From Yersinia alsatica (GTDB lineage: Bacteria > Pseudomonadota > Gammaproteobacteria > Enterobacterales > Enterobacteriaceae): a stretch of DNA of 64,000 nt. Of this stretch, positions 36,847 to 44,656 are shown in pieces. Below the pieces are notes generated by a model. The model did no database searches, had not been told where the DNA came from, and saw only the letters and a list, made by a program, of their open reading frames with translations. The position numbers and the translations under genes were made by a program. Within the stretch, counting starts at the first letter, position 1; each line of letters opens with the position of its first letter. The DNA lies in NCBI RefSeq assembly GCF_902170305.1, contig NZ_CABHWW010000009.1, forward strand, positions 1 to 64,000, given 5' to 3'.

Positions 36847-37232
36847 AATTCAGTTACTCCCTTGCGCACATTTGCCACATCTTCTGCTGTACCCAGTAGT
36901 TCAAAGCGATACAGATATGGAACCTGACATTTTTGGGAAACTATCTTCCCCGCCAGACAGTAGGCGTCGCCAAAATTAGTATTGCCCGCAGCAATTACAC
37001 CGCGAATTAATGAACGGTTATGGGGATCATTCAGGAATCTAATCACCTGAATGGGCACGGCACCGACCGGGCTGCCCCCACCATAACTGGGTACGAGCAA
37101 AATATAGGGCTGCTCAATCCGTAGTTTTTGCCGTGCACCGGCAATGGGAATCCGTATTGCCGGGAGTTCCAGCTTCCCGACAAAACGGTGTGTGTTTTCT
37201 GAGGAACTGGAGAAATACACCAGCGGATTCAT
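36828..37232 (-). CDS. nrdI: flavodoxin-like NrdI
   Basis: 134 residues. NrdI wording is clear: [19 protein letters not shown] with the FMN phosphate loop, LLVPSYGGG, and [13 protein letters not shown]. This flavoprotein supplies superoxide/oxidant for assembly of the dimanganese-tyrosyl cofactor of NrdF. It lies between nrdH (13-base gap) and nrdE (overlap). Confidence 0.95.
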   Translation of the reverse strand: MNPLVYFSSSSENTHRFVGKLELPAIRIPIAGARQKLRIEQPYILLVPSYGGGSPVGAVPIQVIRFLNDPHNRSLIRGVIAAGNTNFGDAYCLAGKIVSQKCQVPYLYRFELLGTAEDVANVRKGVTEFWQRQQ

Positions 37233-37245
37233 TTAGTTACCCTCA

Positions 37246-37482
37246 TCAGGCACCGACGGACTGAACCAGTGCACTGATTTTGTCAGGGCGAAAGCCGGAC
37301 CAATGTTCCTCCCCGGCAACAATGACCGGAACCTGCTGATAGCCAAGAGATTTAACATGATTTAAAGCTTGTGAATCTTCAGTTAAATCAATCACCTGAT
37401 AAGCAATGCCTTGTTTATCCAATGCACGATAAGTGGCATTACACTGGACACAATCAGGTTTACTGTAAATAATAATGCTCAT
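37246..37482 (-). CDS. nrdH: glutaredoxin-like NrdH
   Basis: 78 residues from ATG 37482 (MSIIIYSKPDC); an ATG three codons upstream at 37491 is also possible, and AGAGG lies between three and twelve bases away. The redox motif CVQC is at residues 11-14 and WSGFRPD near the C-terminus is the NrdH signature. It reduces NrdE using thioredoxin reductase. First gene of the operon. Confidence 0.94.
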   Translation of the reverse strand: MSIIIYSKPDCVQCNATYRALDKQGIAYQVIDLTEDSQALNHVKSLGYQQVPVIVAGEEHWSGFRPDKISALVQSVGA

Positions 37483-37695
37483 GATTCGCATTTACCTCTT
37501 GTGTTAAGGAAAGGCGGGTTTAGCAGGTTGTCCTTGTCATATTGCAAGACACAGGGTTGTTGGCTGCCATCACTCACCCAACTCCTTGGGTTTCACTGGT
37601 TGCCGCTCCAACTTGAGATCGGTTGGATATGACCTCTCTCGGCGACCTGCCTCTGATTATCAGCTACGGTTTCATTCTCGTAATTGATAAATTAA

Positions 37696-37742
37696 ATACT
37701 ATATCTAGTGTTTATTTAATTCAACCACACTACATGTAGTTT
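37696..37742 (-). promoter_or_regulatory. nrdHIEF promoter with two NrdR boxes
   Basis: Box 1 ATACTATATCTAGTGT (37696-37711) matches the NrdR consensus acaCwAtATaTwGtgt at 14 of 16 positions; box 2 ACACTACATGTAGTTT (37727-37742) at 13 of 16. Their starts are 31 bases apart, three helical turns, which is the classical NrdR arrangement. On the minus strand -35 TTGAAT (37724-37719) and -10 TAGTAT (37701-37696) with a 17-base spacer fall between and on the boxes. This leaves a leader of about 200 bases before nrdH; the rest of 37483-37866 shows no gene. Confidence 0.82.
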
Positions 37743-37866
37743 TTTTTTGCGGGTGATTTATGCACATGACAGAGACGAGGCCGCCAGCACGGGGCTGGCA
37801 GTTGATTTGGCTAATGATAGGCAGGGTAAAAATATTTCTGGGGTGAATTGCGGTGAGGGTAAATAT

Positions 37867-38298
37867 TTACTGACGCAAACTAACGGCTAATCGGTTAAAT
37901 GCATTCATAATGCTGATAGCAAAAGTTAAGTCGGAAATTTCAGCATCAGTAAAATGTGTTTTTAAGGCATTGAAAGTACTGTCCGGGGTACCGCTGGTGG
38001 TGATGTTAGTCACCGCTTCTGCCCATTCTAATGCGGCACGTTCCGCTTCACTGAATGCATGACTCAGTCGCCAACCGGCAATCGTATCCATTTTGGCATC
38101 ATCAAAACCGCTCTCACGCAAGAATTTACCGTGCATGTTTAGGCAAAATGCACAGCCGTTGATCTGTGATACTCGCATAAAAATCAGCTCTATCAGTGCC
38201 TTCGGCAGCGAACTTTTGTCGAGCGACATAGAAGCATTAACCAGTGCTTTATAAGTCACTGGGGAGAGTTCGGAAAAATAAAGACGTTGTTCGATCAT
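37867..38298 (-). CDS. AhpD-like carboxymuconolactone decarboxylase-family protein
   Basis: 143 residues, all-helical AhpD/CMD fold. The redox motif CAFC with following His (Cys49, Cys52, His56) marks the peroxidase-type branch. Such proteins reduce hydroperoxides or act as carrier-like thiol enzymes; the substrate is unknown. It is divergent from a MocR-type regulator, a pairing that suggests direct control. Confidence 0.82.
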   Translation of the reverse strand: MIEQRLYFSELSPVTYKALVNASMSLDKSSLPKALIELIFMRVSQINGCAFCLNMHGKFLRESGFDDAKMDTIAGWRLSHAFSEAERAALEWAEAVTNITTSGTPDSTFNALKTHFTDAEISDLTFAISIMNAFNRLAVSLRQ

Positions 38299-38349
38299 GA
38301 TAAGTTCCTGTGAGATTTAGCGTACGGCGCTACTTTAGCAACCCCATGA

Positions 38350-38362
38350 CCTATACTATAGG
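38350..38362. promoter_or_regulatory. palindrome between the AhpD-like and MocR-type genes
   Basis: A perfect 13-base palindrome CCTATACTATAGG lies in the 91-base gap between the divergent genes, about 28 bases before the MocR start. It is a candidate operator for the MocR protein. No binding motif for this subgroup is known to me. Confidence 0.45.
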
Positions 38363-38389
38363 GCCATAAATTACTTATTTTAGTGGGAC

Positions 38390-39865
38390 ATGATGAAGGT
38401 ATTTTCACGCCTGCTTAAGTTGGATCGCCAGCACAACGAACCCATTTATCGTCAAATTTATCAACGAATTAAAGATGCTATTGTTCAGGGAACATTGCCG
38501 CCAGATACGCGAGTTCCGTCCGTCAGGGCGCTGGCCAGCGAAGTGGGTGTGGCGCGAGGAACCGTAGAAAATGCCTATACTCAGTTGATTGCCGAAGGCT
38601 TTTTACAAAGTCGTGGGCAGGGCGGCACTTATGTTTCAGCTCAATTACGTGATGCTCCTCTATTACCATTGAATATAGTAGACCAGCCTGAGCAACCTAT
38701 AGCGGTTAACAATGCTTTATCGGCCAATCGCGTGATGGCGCGGCCATTTCAGTTGGGGCTACCCGCGCTGGATGCTTTCCCTCGGGCGCAGTGGGGGAGA
38801 ATGATGACCAAACAGTTGCGAGGCCTGACCGCGGCTGCACTTGGACATCCTCCGGCTGCCGGATTACCGGCTTTACGTGAGTCGATAGCCCATTACTTGC
38901 AGTTATCTCGAGGATTCAGTTGCCAGCCCGAGCAGGTATTTATTTGCGCCGGTTATCAGTCTTTACTTGATCTGGTGGTCAATACTGTACTGAAACGCGG
39001 AGACCGCGGTTGGCTGGAAGATCCCGGTTATCCTGCCACTCAGCAATTAATTCGCGAAGCTGGGCTGATTCCACATCCGGTAAATGTCGATAGTGACGGG
39101 ATGGATGTTGCCGCCGCTATCCGCGACTGCCCACAGGCCCATTTCGCTATCGTCACTCCTGCACACCAAAGCCCACTGGGTGTTGCACTCAGTTTAGCGC
39201 GGCGCATTGCTCTACTGGAGTGGGCTGAGCAGCAACAGTCGTGGATTATTGAGGACGACTATGACAGCGAATTTCGTTATCAAGGGCGGCCATTGCCCCC
39301 GCTGAAGAGTCTGGATAGACACGGGCGAGTTCTTTATGCCGGAACATTCAGTAAAGTGATGTTTCCTGCGTTGAGATTGGCCTATTTGGTGGTGCCGCCT
39401 GAATTGGTGGCCGTTTTTAAACATCGTTGCCAACTGCGCAGTTGCGCTAGCCCGCCACTGATACAAGCCAGCGTGGCGGAATTTATTCATCAGGGGCACT
39501 TTTATCGCCATCTTAAACGAATGCGCCATTTGTATGCTGAGCGCCGCGAAATGCTGGCCGCAAGTCTGATGCGCCAGTTGGCGGGTGTTGTGGTGATTGA
39601 GCAACAGGCGGGAGGGATTCAGTTGCTGGCTCAGTTGGACCGGCGCTTTGTCGATAGCGATGTTGCTGCTCGGGCGCAAAATCAGGGGCTTGCTATTCAA
39701 GCAGTGTCAGATTGGGTGTTGGAAACCAACGTCGCTAAGGACAGAAAGGCTGATAGCCAGAATGGGTTGTTGATGGGGTTTACTAATCTGACGTCTGTCG
39801 CTGAAACTGATCGGTTAGTGGCACGGCTAGCCGAGGTAATTTGGTCTTTCTCTAAGGAAGAATAA
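38390..39865 (+). CDS. MocR-family regulator (GntR domain fused to aminotransferase domain)
   Basis: 491 residues, usual MocR length. The GntR winged helix covers about residues 15-85 (PIYRQIYQRIKDAI, RVPSVRALASEVGVARGTVENAY). A fold type I aminotransferase-like domain follows, with the PLP lysine at 322 (AGTFSKVMFPALR) and DPGYP near 211. Such proteins sense PLP or amino-metabolites. The divergent AhpD-like gene is the evident target; PdxR-like function cannot be claimed as no pdxST is nearby. Confidence 0.85.
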   Translation: MMKVFSRLLKLDRQHNEPIYRQIYQRIKDAIVQGTLPPDTRVPSVRALASEVGVARGTVENAYTQLIAEGFLQSRGQGGTYVSAQLRDAPLLPLNIVDQPEQPIAVNNALSANRVMARPFQLGLPALDAFPRAQWGRMMTKQLRGLTAAALGHPPAAGLPALRESIAHYLQLSRGFSCQPEQVFICAGYQSLLDLVVNTVLKRGDRGWLEDPGYPATQQLIREAGLIPHPVNVDSDGMDVAAAIRDCPQAHFAIVTPAHQSPLGVALSLARRIALLEWAEQQQSWIIEDDYDSEFRYQGRPLPPLKSLDRHGRVLYAGTFSKVMFPALRLAYLVVPPELVAVFKHRCQLRSCASPPLIQASVAEFIHQGHFYRHLKRMRHLYAERREMLAASLMRQLAGVVVIEQQAGGIQLLAQLDRRFVDSDVAARAQNQGLAIQAVSDWVLETNVAKDRKADSQNGLLMGFTNLTSVAETDRLVARLAEVIWSFSKEE

Positions 39866-39870
39866 GTGTT

Positions 39871-39896
39871 GGCCCGGAGCGAAGATCACCCGGGCC
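39871..39896 (+). terminator. hairpin after the MocR gene
   Basis: GGCCCGG pairs with CCGGGCC around a 12-base loop, directly after the stop codon. There is no T run, so intrinsic termination is uncertain. Confidence 0.4.
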
Positions 39897-39968
39897 TCCG
39901 ATAAACAACCCTATAAGTACAACCGTAGACACAGCAATGAGGAGGGATTATCGGTAATCAGATGGATA

Positions 39969-40277
39969 TCAGCGGCGTGCTAACAGCACACCCAGCACGA
40001 GACCTATCGCCGCACCAATACCGACACCTTGCCATGGTTTATCATGCACGTAGTTATCGGCATTGCCAGCTACGTCGCGCGCATGTTGCTTCAAACTGGT
40101 CGAGCCGCTGAAACGCGCTCGAGCATCGCGTAATACTCCTTCGGCATTTTGGCGCACCTTGGCGAGTTCCTCTTTTGTTTTCTCACCTGATGAGCGCAAG
40201 ACATCGTCAAGAGTATCGGCCAGAAGGGTCACGTCCTGATCGAGATCTCTTTCCACTTTTTCTGATTTCTTGAACAT
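39969..40277 (-). CDS. ygaM: DUF883/ElaB-YqjD-YgaM-family membrane-anchored protein
   Basis: 102 residues from ATG 40277, which has GGAGCG upstream; a longer frame starts at 40289. A charged helical region of about 75 residues precedes the family's C-terminal segment DKPWQGVGIGAAIGLVLGVLLARR (one membrane helix). Family members such as YqjD tether ribosomes to the inner membrane in stationary phase. The symbol is from synteny: in E. coli ygaM lies between ygaC and nrdH. Confidence 0.78.
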   Translation of the reverse strand: MFKKSEKVERDLDQDVTLLADTLDDVLRSSGEKTKEELAKVRQNAEGVLRDARARFSGSTSLKQHARDVAGNADNYVHDKPWQGVGIGAAIGLVLGVLLARR

Positions 40278-40364
40278 TTGACGCTCCATTTTGCTAAATG
40301 AACATTAAGCATAGACCATCAGAGCGCGTGTCAATTGGCTTCAGGAGTAATCTGAATCAGGGAC

Positions 40365-41390
40365 TTAGCAGCCAGCGGCAATAAAATCGCCATTTGCACT
40401 GATTGGGATGACGGAGCTAAACAGTACCAAACCGAATAGAATCAATAGCAACCCACCAATGAGCATGGCAATACGTGCGGCATGAATGAGTTGTCCACTG
40501 AGTATTTGGCTATTCATGCTAATCAGTTTTTCACGGGCATGATAAACCAGTGTTGCCACTATCATGATCGACAGTGCGGTTCCCAGCGCCATACTCATGA
40601 CGGCAATCATTCCCCAAGTAAACATACCGATTGCATTAGCAAACACCAACACCATGATGGCACCACTGCACGGGCGAATACCAATTGAAATAATGACCCA
40701 TAAGTAGGTTTGCCACCCGCCCTGAAGCTGCTCTGCTGATGGCATATGGCGATGACCACAACCGCAATTTTCATCATGTTGATGAGCAGGGTGATTTGCG
40801 GACAATAATGGTGCGGGAGTGTCGGCTAAGGGCTGGCCAATATGATGAATAGCAGCCTGGCGTTTGCGGCGAAATAGGTTGAGCGGGCTAATACCCAAGG
40901 CCCGTAAAATAAGAACGAGACCAAATAATACAATAAACAGGGCGCTGCCTTTTTCGACATAAAAACGGCTAAGGCTTAATTCGCCCACGGATAAATTGAA
41001 TATCACGCCCAGAATAATGACAAACACAATAGCGACCAGCCCTTGCATCAAGCTGCCGAGAAAAGTAATGAGCCGACTGGTGGTCACTTTCTCGCGGCTG
41101 GTGGCAAGGTAGGTGGTGATAACAAATTTGCCATGGCCCGGCCCGATTGAGTGTAAAAAGCCATAGATAAAGCTAAACAGGGTTAGCATAAATCCAGCGC
41201 CAGTTTGATTATTTTGTTGTTTAAGCAGATACAGCACTAAATAACGGTGCATATAAATCTGGAAGTTAATACAGTACTGCACAAAATCAGCCCAATGCCG
41301 GGCAAATACCCACAGTAGTGACAGTAGAATGGCGCCGCTGAAACCGATGCTGGCAATATTCGCTCGGTTGAGTTTGAGGTTTGATAGCAT
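40365..41390 (-). CDS. NicO-family nickel/cobalt (or zinc) transporter
   Basis: 341 residues from ATG 41390; an upstream ATG at 41438 would add 16 residues without membrane character. Six to seven hydrophobic segments. The NicO motif HSIGPGHGKFV and the second motif IGIRPCSGA are present, with a cytoplasmic loop rich in His and Cys (HPAHQHDENCGCGHRH) typical of RcnA/ZevB-like proteins. Family members export or move nickel, cobalt or zinc. The nickel-requiring urease 17 kb away makes a nickel role attractive, but direction and metal are not shown. Confidence 0.78.
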   Translation of the reverse strand: MLSNLKLNRANIASIGFSGAILLSLLWVFARHWADFVQYCINFQIYMHRYLVLYLLKQQNNQTGAGFMLTLFSFIYGFLHSIGPGHGKFVITTYLATSREKVTTSRLITFLGSLMQGLVAIVFVIILGVIFNLSVGELSLSRFYVEKGSALFIVLFGLVLILRALGISPLNLFRRKRQAAIHHIGQPLADTPAPLLSANHPAHQHDENCGCGHRHMPSAEQLQGGWQTYLWVIISIGIRPCSGAIMVLVFANAIGMFTWGMIAVMSMALGTALSIMIVATLVYHAREKLISMNSQILSGQLIHAARIAMLIGGLLLILFGLVLFSSVIPISANGDFIAAGC

Positions 41391-41529
41391 ATCGGTGTTC
41401 CAGAGAGAGCCATTAATCACTTCTTTATCGTAGCGCACTACGAATCAAAAAACGCGCGCCCGAGAGACGCTGATTGTAAATGGATGTATTCATAATAAGA
41501 AAGCGTAAATAACAATCACTATGACTTTG

Positions 41530-41543
41530 TACATTTGGTTACT
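41530..41543 (+). promoter_or_regulatory. RstA box upstream of asr
   Basis: TACATTTGGTTACT matches the RstA consensus TACATNTNGTTACA at every fixed position except the last. It is about 100 bases upstream of the asr start, as expected for the acid-induced, RstA-controlled asr promoter. Confidence 0.78.
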
Positions 41544-41645
41544 CAGCGAAACCAATGACTCACGGAAAGGAAAATTTCATTCCTCTATGATTCTTCCAAC
41601 GGCCCCACCGGGGGCTTAGCGAAACAAACTTCTGAGGATTTTAAA

Positions 41646-42134
41646 ATGAAAAAAGTATTAGCGCTGATCGTTGCTGCAACCATGGGTCTGTCTTCTGTTG
41701 CTTTCGCTGCTGAAACTACTGCGGCCGCAACAGCAGCACCAGCTGCAACCAGCACTGTTGCTGCTCCTGCTGCAGAAAAAGCTGCACCGGCTAAAGCAAC
41801 TCATCATAAAAAACATAAAGCAACTAAACAAACCACAGAACAAAAAGCACAAGCTGCCAAAAAACACGAGAAAAAAGCACCTGTTCAAAAAGCACAGGCT
41901 GCCAAAAAACACGTGAAAAAAGCACCTGCTCAAAAAGCACAAGCTGCTAAAAAACATGTGAAAAAAGCACCTGCTCAAAAAGCACAGGCAGCTAAAAAAC
42001 ACGAGAAAAAAGCACCAGTTCAAAAAGCACAAGCAGCTAAAAAACACGTGAAAAAAGCGCCAGCTCAAAAAGCACAAGCAGCTAAAAAACACCATAAAGC
42101 TGCTAAAAAATCAGCAACAGCTCCAGCTGCATAA
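41646..42134 (+). CDS. asr: acid shock protein Asr, periplasmic basic repeat protein
   Basis: 162 residues. A Sec signal peptide ([14 protein letters not shown]..., cleavage after AFA) precedes an Ala/Lys/His-rich mature protein. From about residue 67 five copies of a 15-residue repeat ([15 protein letters not shown], x being Glu or Val and Val or Ala) and a partial sixth follow. Asr is induced at low pH and is thought to protect periplasmic proteins by charge. AGGATTTT lies upstream of the ATG. It is longer than the E. coli protein because of the repeats. Confidence 0.9.
   Translation: MKKVLALIVAATMGLSSVAFAAETTAAATAAPAATSTVAAPAAEKAAPAKATHHKKHKATKQTTEQKAQAAKKHEKKAPVQKAQAAKKHVKKAPAQKAQAAKKHVKKAPAQKAQAAKKHEKKAPVQKAQAAKKHVKKAPAQKAQAAKKHHKAAKKSATAPAA
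41844..42110 (+). repeat. 45-bp tandem repeat array inside asr
   Basis: Five in-frame 45-base units begin at 41844, 41889, 41934, 41979 and 42024, and a 42-base partial unit at 42069. Units alternate Glu/Val and Val/Ala variants in the order E, V, V, E, V, which suggests block duplication. Copy number is likely to vary between strains. Confidence 0.9.
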
Positions 42135-42182
42135 TAACGCCGGAATGCGGGCCACTGAGCACCGCACAGTCTAGCCAATGAC

Positions 42183-42214
42183 AGACACCCGGTTAATACC
42201 GGGTGTCTTTTTTT
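42183..42214 (+). terminator. rho-independent terminator after asr
   Basis: AGACACCCGG/CCGGGTGTCT with a six-base loop and seven T residues. It lies between asr and the small downstream membrane-protein gene, so the latter may depend on read-through. Confidence 0.92.
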
Positions 42215-42228
42215 ATAGGCTAATCATC

Positions 42229-42327
42229 ATGATCAATCGCTATCTGTTTGAACTCATTTTTAGTGTGATGACATTGTGTGGTGTCTTACTTGCCTGTGCG
42301 CTGTTCCTCACCGACTCTTTTATTTAG
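42229..42327 (+). CDS. ydgU: 32-residue single-span membrane protein, YdgU-like
   Basis: A very short frame, MINRYLFELIF followed by a hydrophobic stretch to about residue 27 and the end TDSFI. A weak AGG lies ten bases upstream of the ATG. In E. coli asr is followed by ydgU, a 27-residue acid-inducible membrane protein with a similar R-Y-x-F-E beginning. Position, size, orientation and that opening all agree, so I call it a homologue. It may be expressed by partial read-through of the asr terminator. Confidence 0.68.
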   Translation: MINRYLFELIFSVMTLCGVLLACALFLTDSFI

Positions 42328-42343
42328 TTTTCCTTGTCAGATA

Positions 42344-43375
42344 TCAGTGCAGAATATGTTGTTGATGAAGGTATTTGATTATCTGTTGCGCTGCTTGCTG
42401 ATGCAGTTTCTCTCTTGCAACGGCCGGCGTCGCGCAGATAAAACTTTCCCCTTCAGCGGCTAAAATAGCGCTCGCCGCGGGTTTACATATTGGTAGGAAA
42501 TCAAAATGGCCACTGTTGGCTAAATTTATCGCGGTAATATTGGGTTGATTAAGCTGTTTTACCCATTCAGCACCAGCCAAATTCAGCGACGCCTTGGGCG
42601 AGATAAAATAGTGGGCATTAATAAGCAACAGTGGGGCGGCCAAATGAGACAGACTGCTGTTTTGGTAAAAAGGTACCATGCCCGGATCCAGCGCAATCGC
42701 AAAACCTAGGCGGTTATCCACATAATTCCCTTCAAATTTCTCTACTGGTAGTTGCTCTAGTTTCACCCCCGCCCGAGTATAAAACTGGCAATTAGGTTGT
42801 GCTGGCTGTTGCTGGCAACTGGCAATAAACCTTGGTAGTGACAGTGTTGCTCCTAATGCGGCTATGGCGCTATAGCCCCCCTTTGAGTGGCCGATCACGC
42901 CAATCGGTTGGTTATCCAAGGCGGTTTTCCAATGTGAATCGGACAGCAATTTACTGATAATAAAAGAGATATCCTCAGTTTGTAGCCACAGTTGAGCTGA
43001 TTGCGCGGGTATTGAGTTACCGGTGGTGCTACCCGGATGGTTGGCGGCGACCACCACAATACCCTGCTGTACCAGCTTATCTGCCAACCATGCCAAACTG
43101 GTATTATTGCCACCACTGCCATGACTGAGAATGATTAAAGGGAAATGTCCATTGGCAAGAGTCGCATCAGGTAAAACAGAAATACCCCGAAACACGGCAT
43201 TCTCCCCCAGCAGATTCGATTTACCTTGCTCGGTCGTTGGATAGTAAATCACCGTATCTAACTGACGATGGCGCTGGATATCATTAAATGAAATTGGGGT
43301 TGCCGCCGTTTGCCAGCCATAACTGGTCAGTGGAAAAAACAGCAAAAAACATAAACACAGAACAATATTTTTCAT
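42344..43375 (-). CDS. secreted alpha/beta hydrolase
   Basis: 343 residues with a signal peptide (to about residue 20, YGW). Alpha/beta hydrolase fold: oxyanion HGSGG at 85-89, nucleophile Ser164 in GHSKGG, and a likely catalytic His in NSGHFDF. It resembles the dienelactone hydrolase/PAF-acetylhydrolase-like branch of periplasmic esterases. Four cysteines in SCQQQPAQPNC and CKPAA/SFICA may form disulfides. It is divergent from a membrane-anchored AraC regulator, so it probably is that regulator's target. Confidence 0.78.
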   Translation of the reverse strand: MKNIVLCLCFLLFFPLTSYGWQTAATPISFNDIQRHRQLDTVIYYPTTEQGKSNLLGENAVFRGISVLPDATLANGHFPLIILSHGSGGNNTSLAWLADKLVQQGIVVVAANHPGSTTGNSIPAQSAQLWLQTEDISFIISKLLSDSHWKTALDNQPIGVIGHSKGGYSAIAALGATLSLPRFIASCQQQPAQPNCQFYTRAGVKLEQLPVEKFEGNYVDNRLGFAIALDPGMVPFYQNSSLSHLAAPLLLINAHYFISPKASLNLAGAEWVKQLNQPNITAINLANSGHFDFLPICKPAASAILAAEGESFICATPAVAREKLHQQAAQQIIKYLHQQHILH

Positions 43376-43538
43376 TGTATAACGCTCTAATTGGTTGAGT
43401 TCTTCGCCACCTTAAGAGGGTTAAGATATTGCCGCGACCTCGATCATGATCCAGTCCCTGAACGTGCTTGTTTTCAATCATCTGGCTGTCTACACTGCGA
43501 AACAGTTATTCACGATATCTATTTGTTAAGGCAAAGGT

Positions 43539-44561
43539 ATGCCGCTAATCCCGGTCTCTTTTCTGCTATCAATCCTCTGTATTGGTCTGTTTTATCATTT
43601 GCTTAAAACCGGTCGGCAGGGGGTATTCCTGTTGCTGTTATTGTTAGTTTGTGCGCTGCAAAGTGGCCTGATTGGTTTGCGCTATGGCTACCATTTGGCG
43701 CTATTCAATGGCCTGCAACCAATAGTCGCCATGACTATTCCGCCACTGACCTATTTAGCTTTATTGAGTACCGCGAAAGGCAATGTAGGCATTAACCAAG
43801 GGTGGAAACACAGTTTAGCGCCCATTGGCACCCTAATTTGTGTATGGCTAGCCCCACAGTGGCTCGATGCTATCGTCATTATTAGCTATGTATCGTATGG
43901 CTTGGCGGTGCTGCTTTATTTACGCCCCGGCGAGGATCGTTTGCAGCAGGTTTCAGTGGAGAAAAGTTGGCTCAGTTACCGTTTATGGTTACTGATGGCG
44001 ATGTTGCTCATAGGGTCAGGGGCGGCGGATATCATTATTAGCCTGGATTATGCTTTATATGCGGGAAATCAGGCCGGAGTGATAGTCAGTTTTAGTAATC
44101 TATTGATTACACTGGCGATGTGCTACACGCTGGCGACTAGCGCGCGTCGTGGGGAATCCATTGCTGAGGCACCGACTGAACCGGAGAGAATAGATAATAA
44201 GCCGGATAGTGGAGCGTTGGAAGAGCTATTTTCTGCTATCTTATTGACATTAAAGAAAAATAATCTTTATTTGGACAATCAGCTTAATTTGTCTAAATTG
44301 GCGCGTAAAGTTGGTGTACCCGCGCGCAAAGTGTCGCAGGCTATTAATCAGCAAACTGGGCAAAATGTCTCGCAATATGTCAATCAGTTGCGGATTGACC
44401 AAGCAGCACAACTATTGGCGACAACTGAATTACCGGTGGTCGATATTATGCTGGACGCAGGGTTTCAGACTAAATCCAACTTCAATCGTGAGTTCATGCG
44501 GGTTACGGGCATGACCCCTTCACAATGGCGTGAACATCAACGGTCAATCGACACAAAGTAG
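43539..44561 (+). CDS. AraC-family regulator with N-terminal membrane domain
   Basis: 340 residues. The first ~200 are hydrophobic with about six to seven membrane segments. After an acidic linker, residues ~235-338 form an AraC double helix-turn-helix (NLSKLARKVGVPARKVSQAINQQ and VVDIMLDAGFQTKSNFNREFMRVTGMTPSQWR). One-component regulators of this membrane type sense envelope or extracellular signals. 163 bases separate it from the divergent secreted hydrolase. Confidence 0.83.
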   Translation: MPLIPVSFLLSILCIGLFYHLLKTGRQGVFLLLLLLVCALQSGLIGLRYGYHLALFNGLQPIVAMTIPPLTYLALLSTAKGNVGINQGWKHSLAPIGTLICVWLAPQWLDAIVIISYVSYGLAVLLYLRPGEDRLQQVSVEKSWLSYRLWLLMAMLLIGSGAADIIISLDYALYAGNQAGVIVSFSNLLITLAMCYTLATSARRGESIAEAPTEPERIDNKPDSGALEELFSAILLTLKKNNLYLDNQLNLSKLARKVGVPARKVSQAINQQTGQNVSQYVNQLRIDQAAQLLATTELPVVDIMLDAGFQTKSNFNREFMRVTGMTPSQWREHQRSIDTK

Positions 44562-44656
44562 CAGGCAAATAATATTTAATTATATATATCTGATTCAGCC
44601 TGAAAGCTTATCGGGGTATGGTGAATAACACTTTCTTTCTTGTTTGAGCATTGCCT

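Noticed and set aside
41658-42095. 145-codon Cys/Phe-rich antisense frame over asr
   Set aside because: It is the complement of the Lys/Ala-rich repeats; the reading frame is a by-product of codon composition.
41844-42110. Regular repeats resembling a CRISPR array
   Set aside because: Units are 45-base, contiguous, in frame and without unique spacers; they encode the Asr repeat protein.
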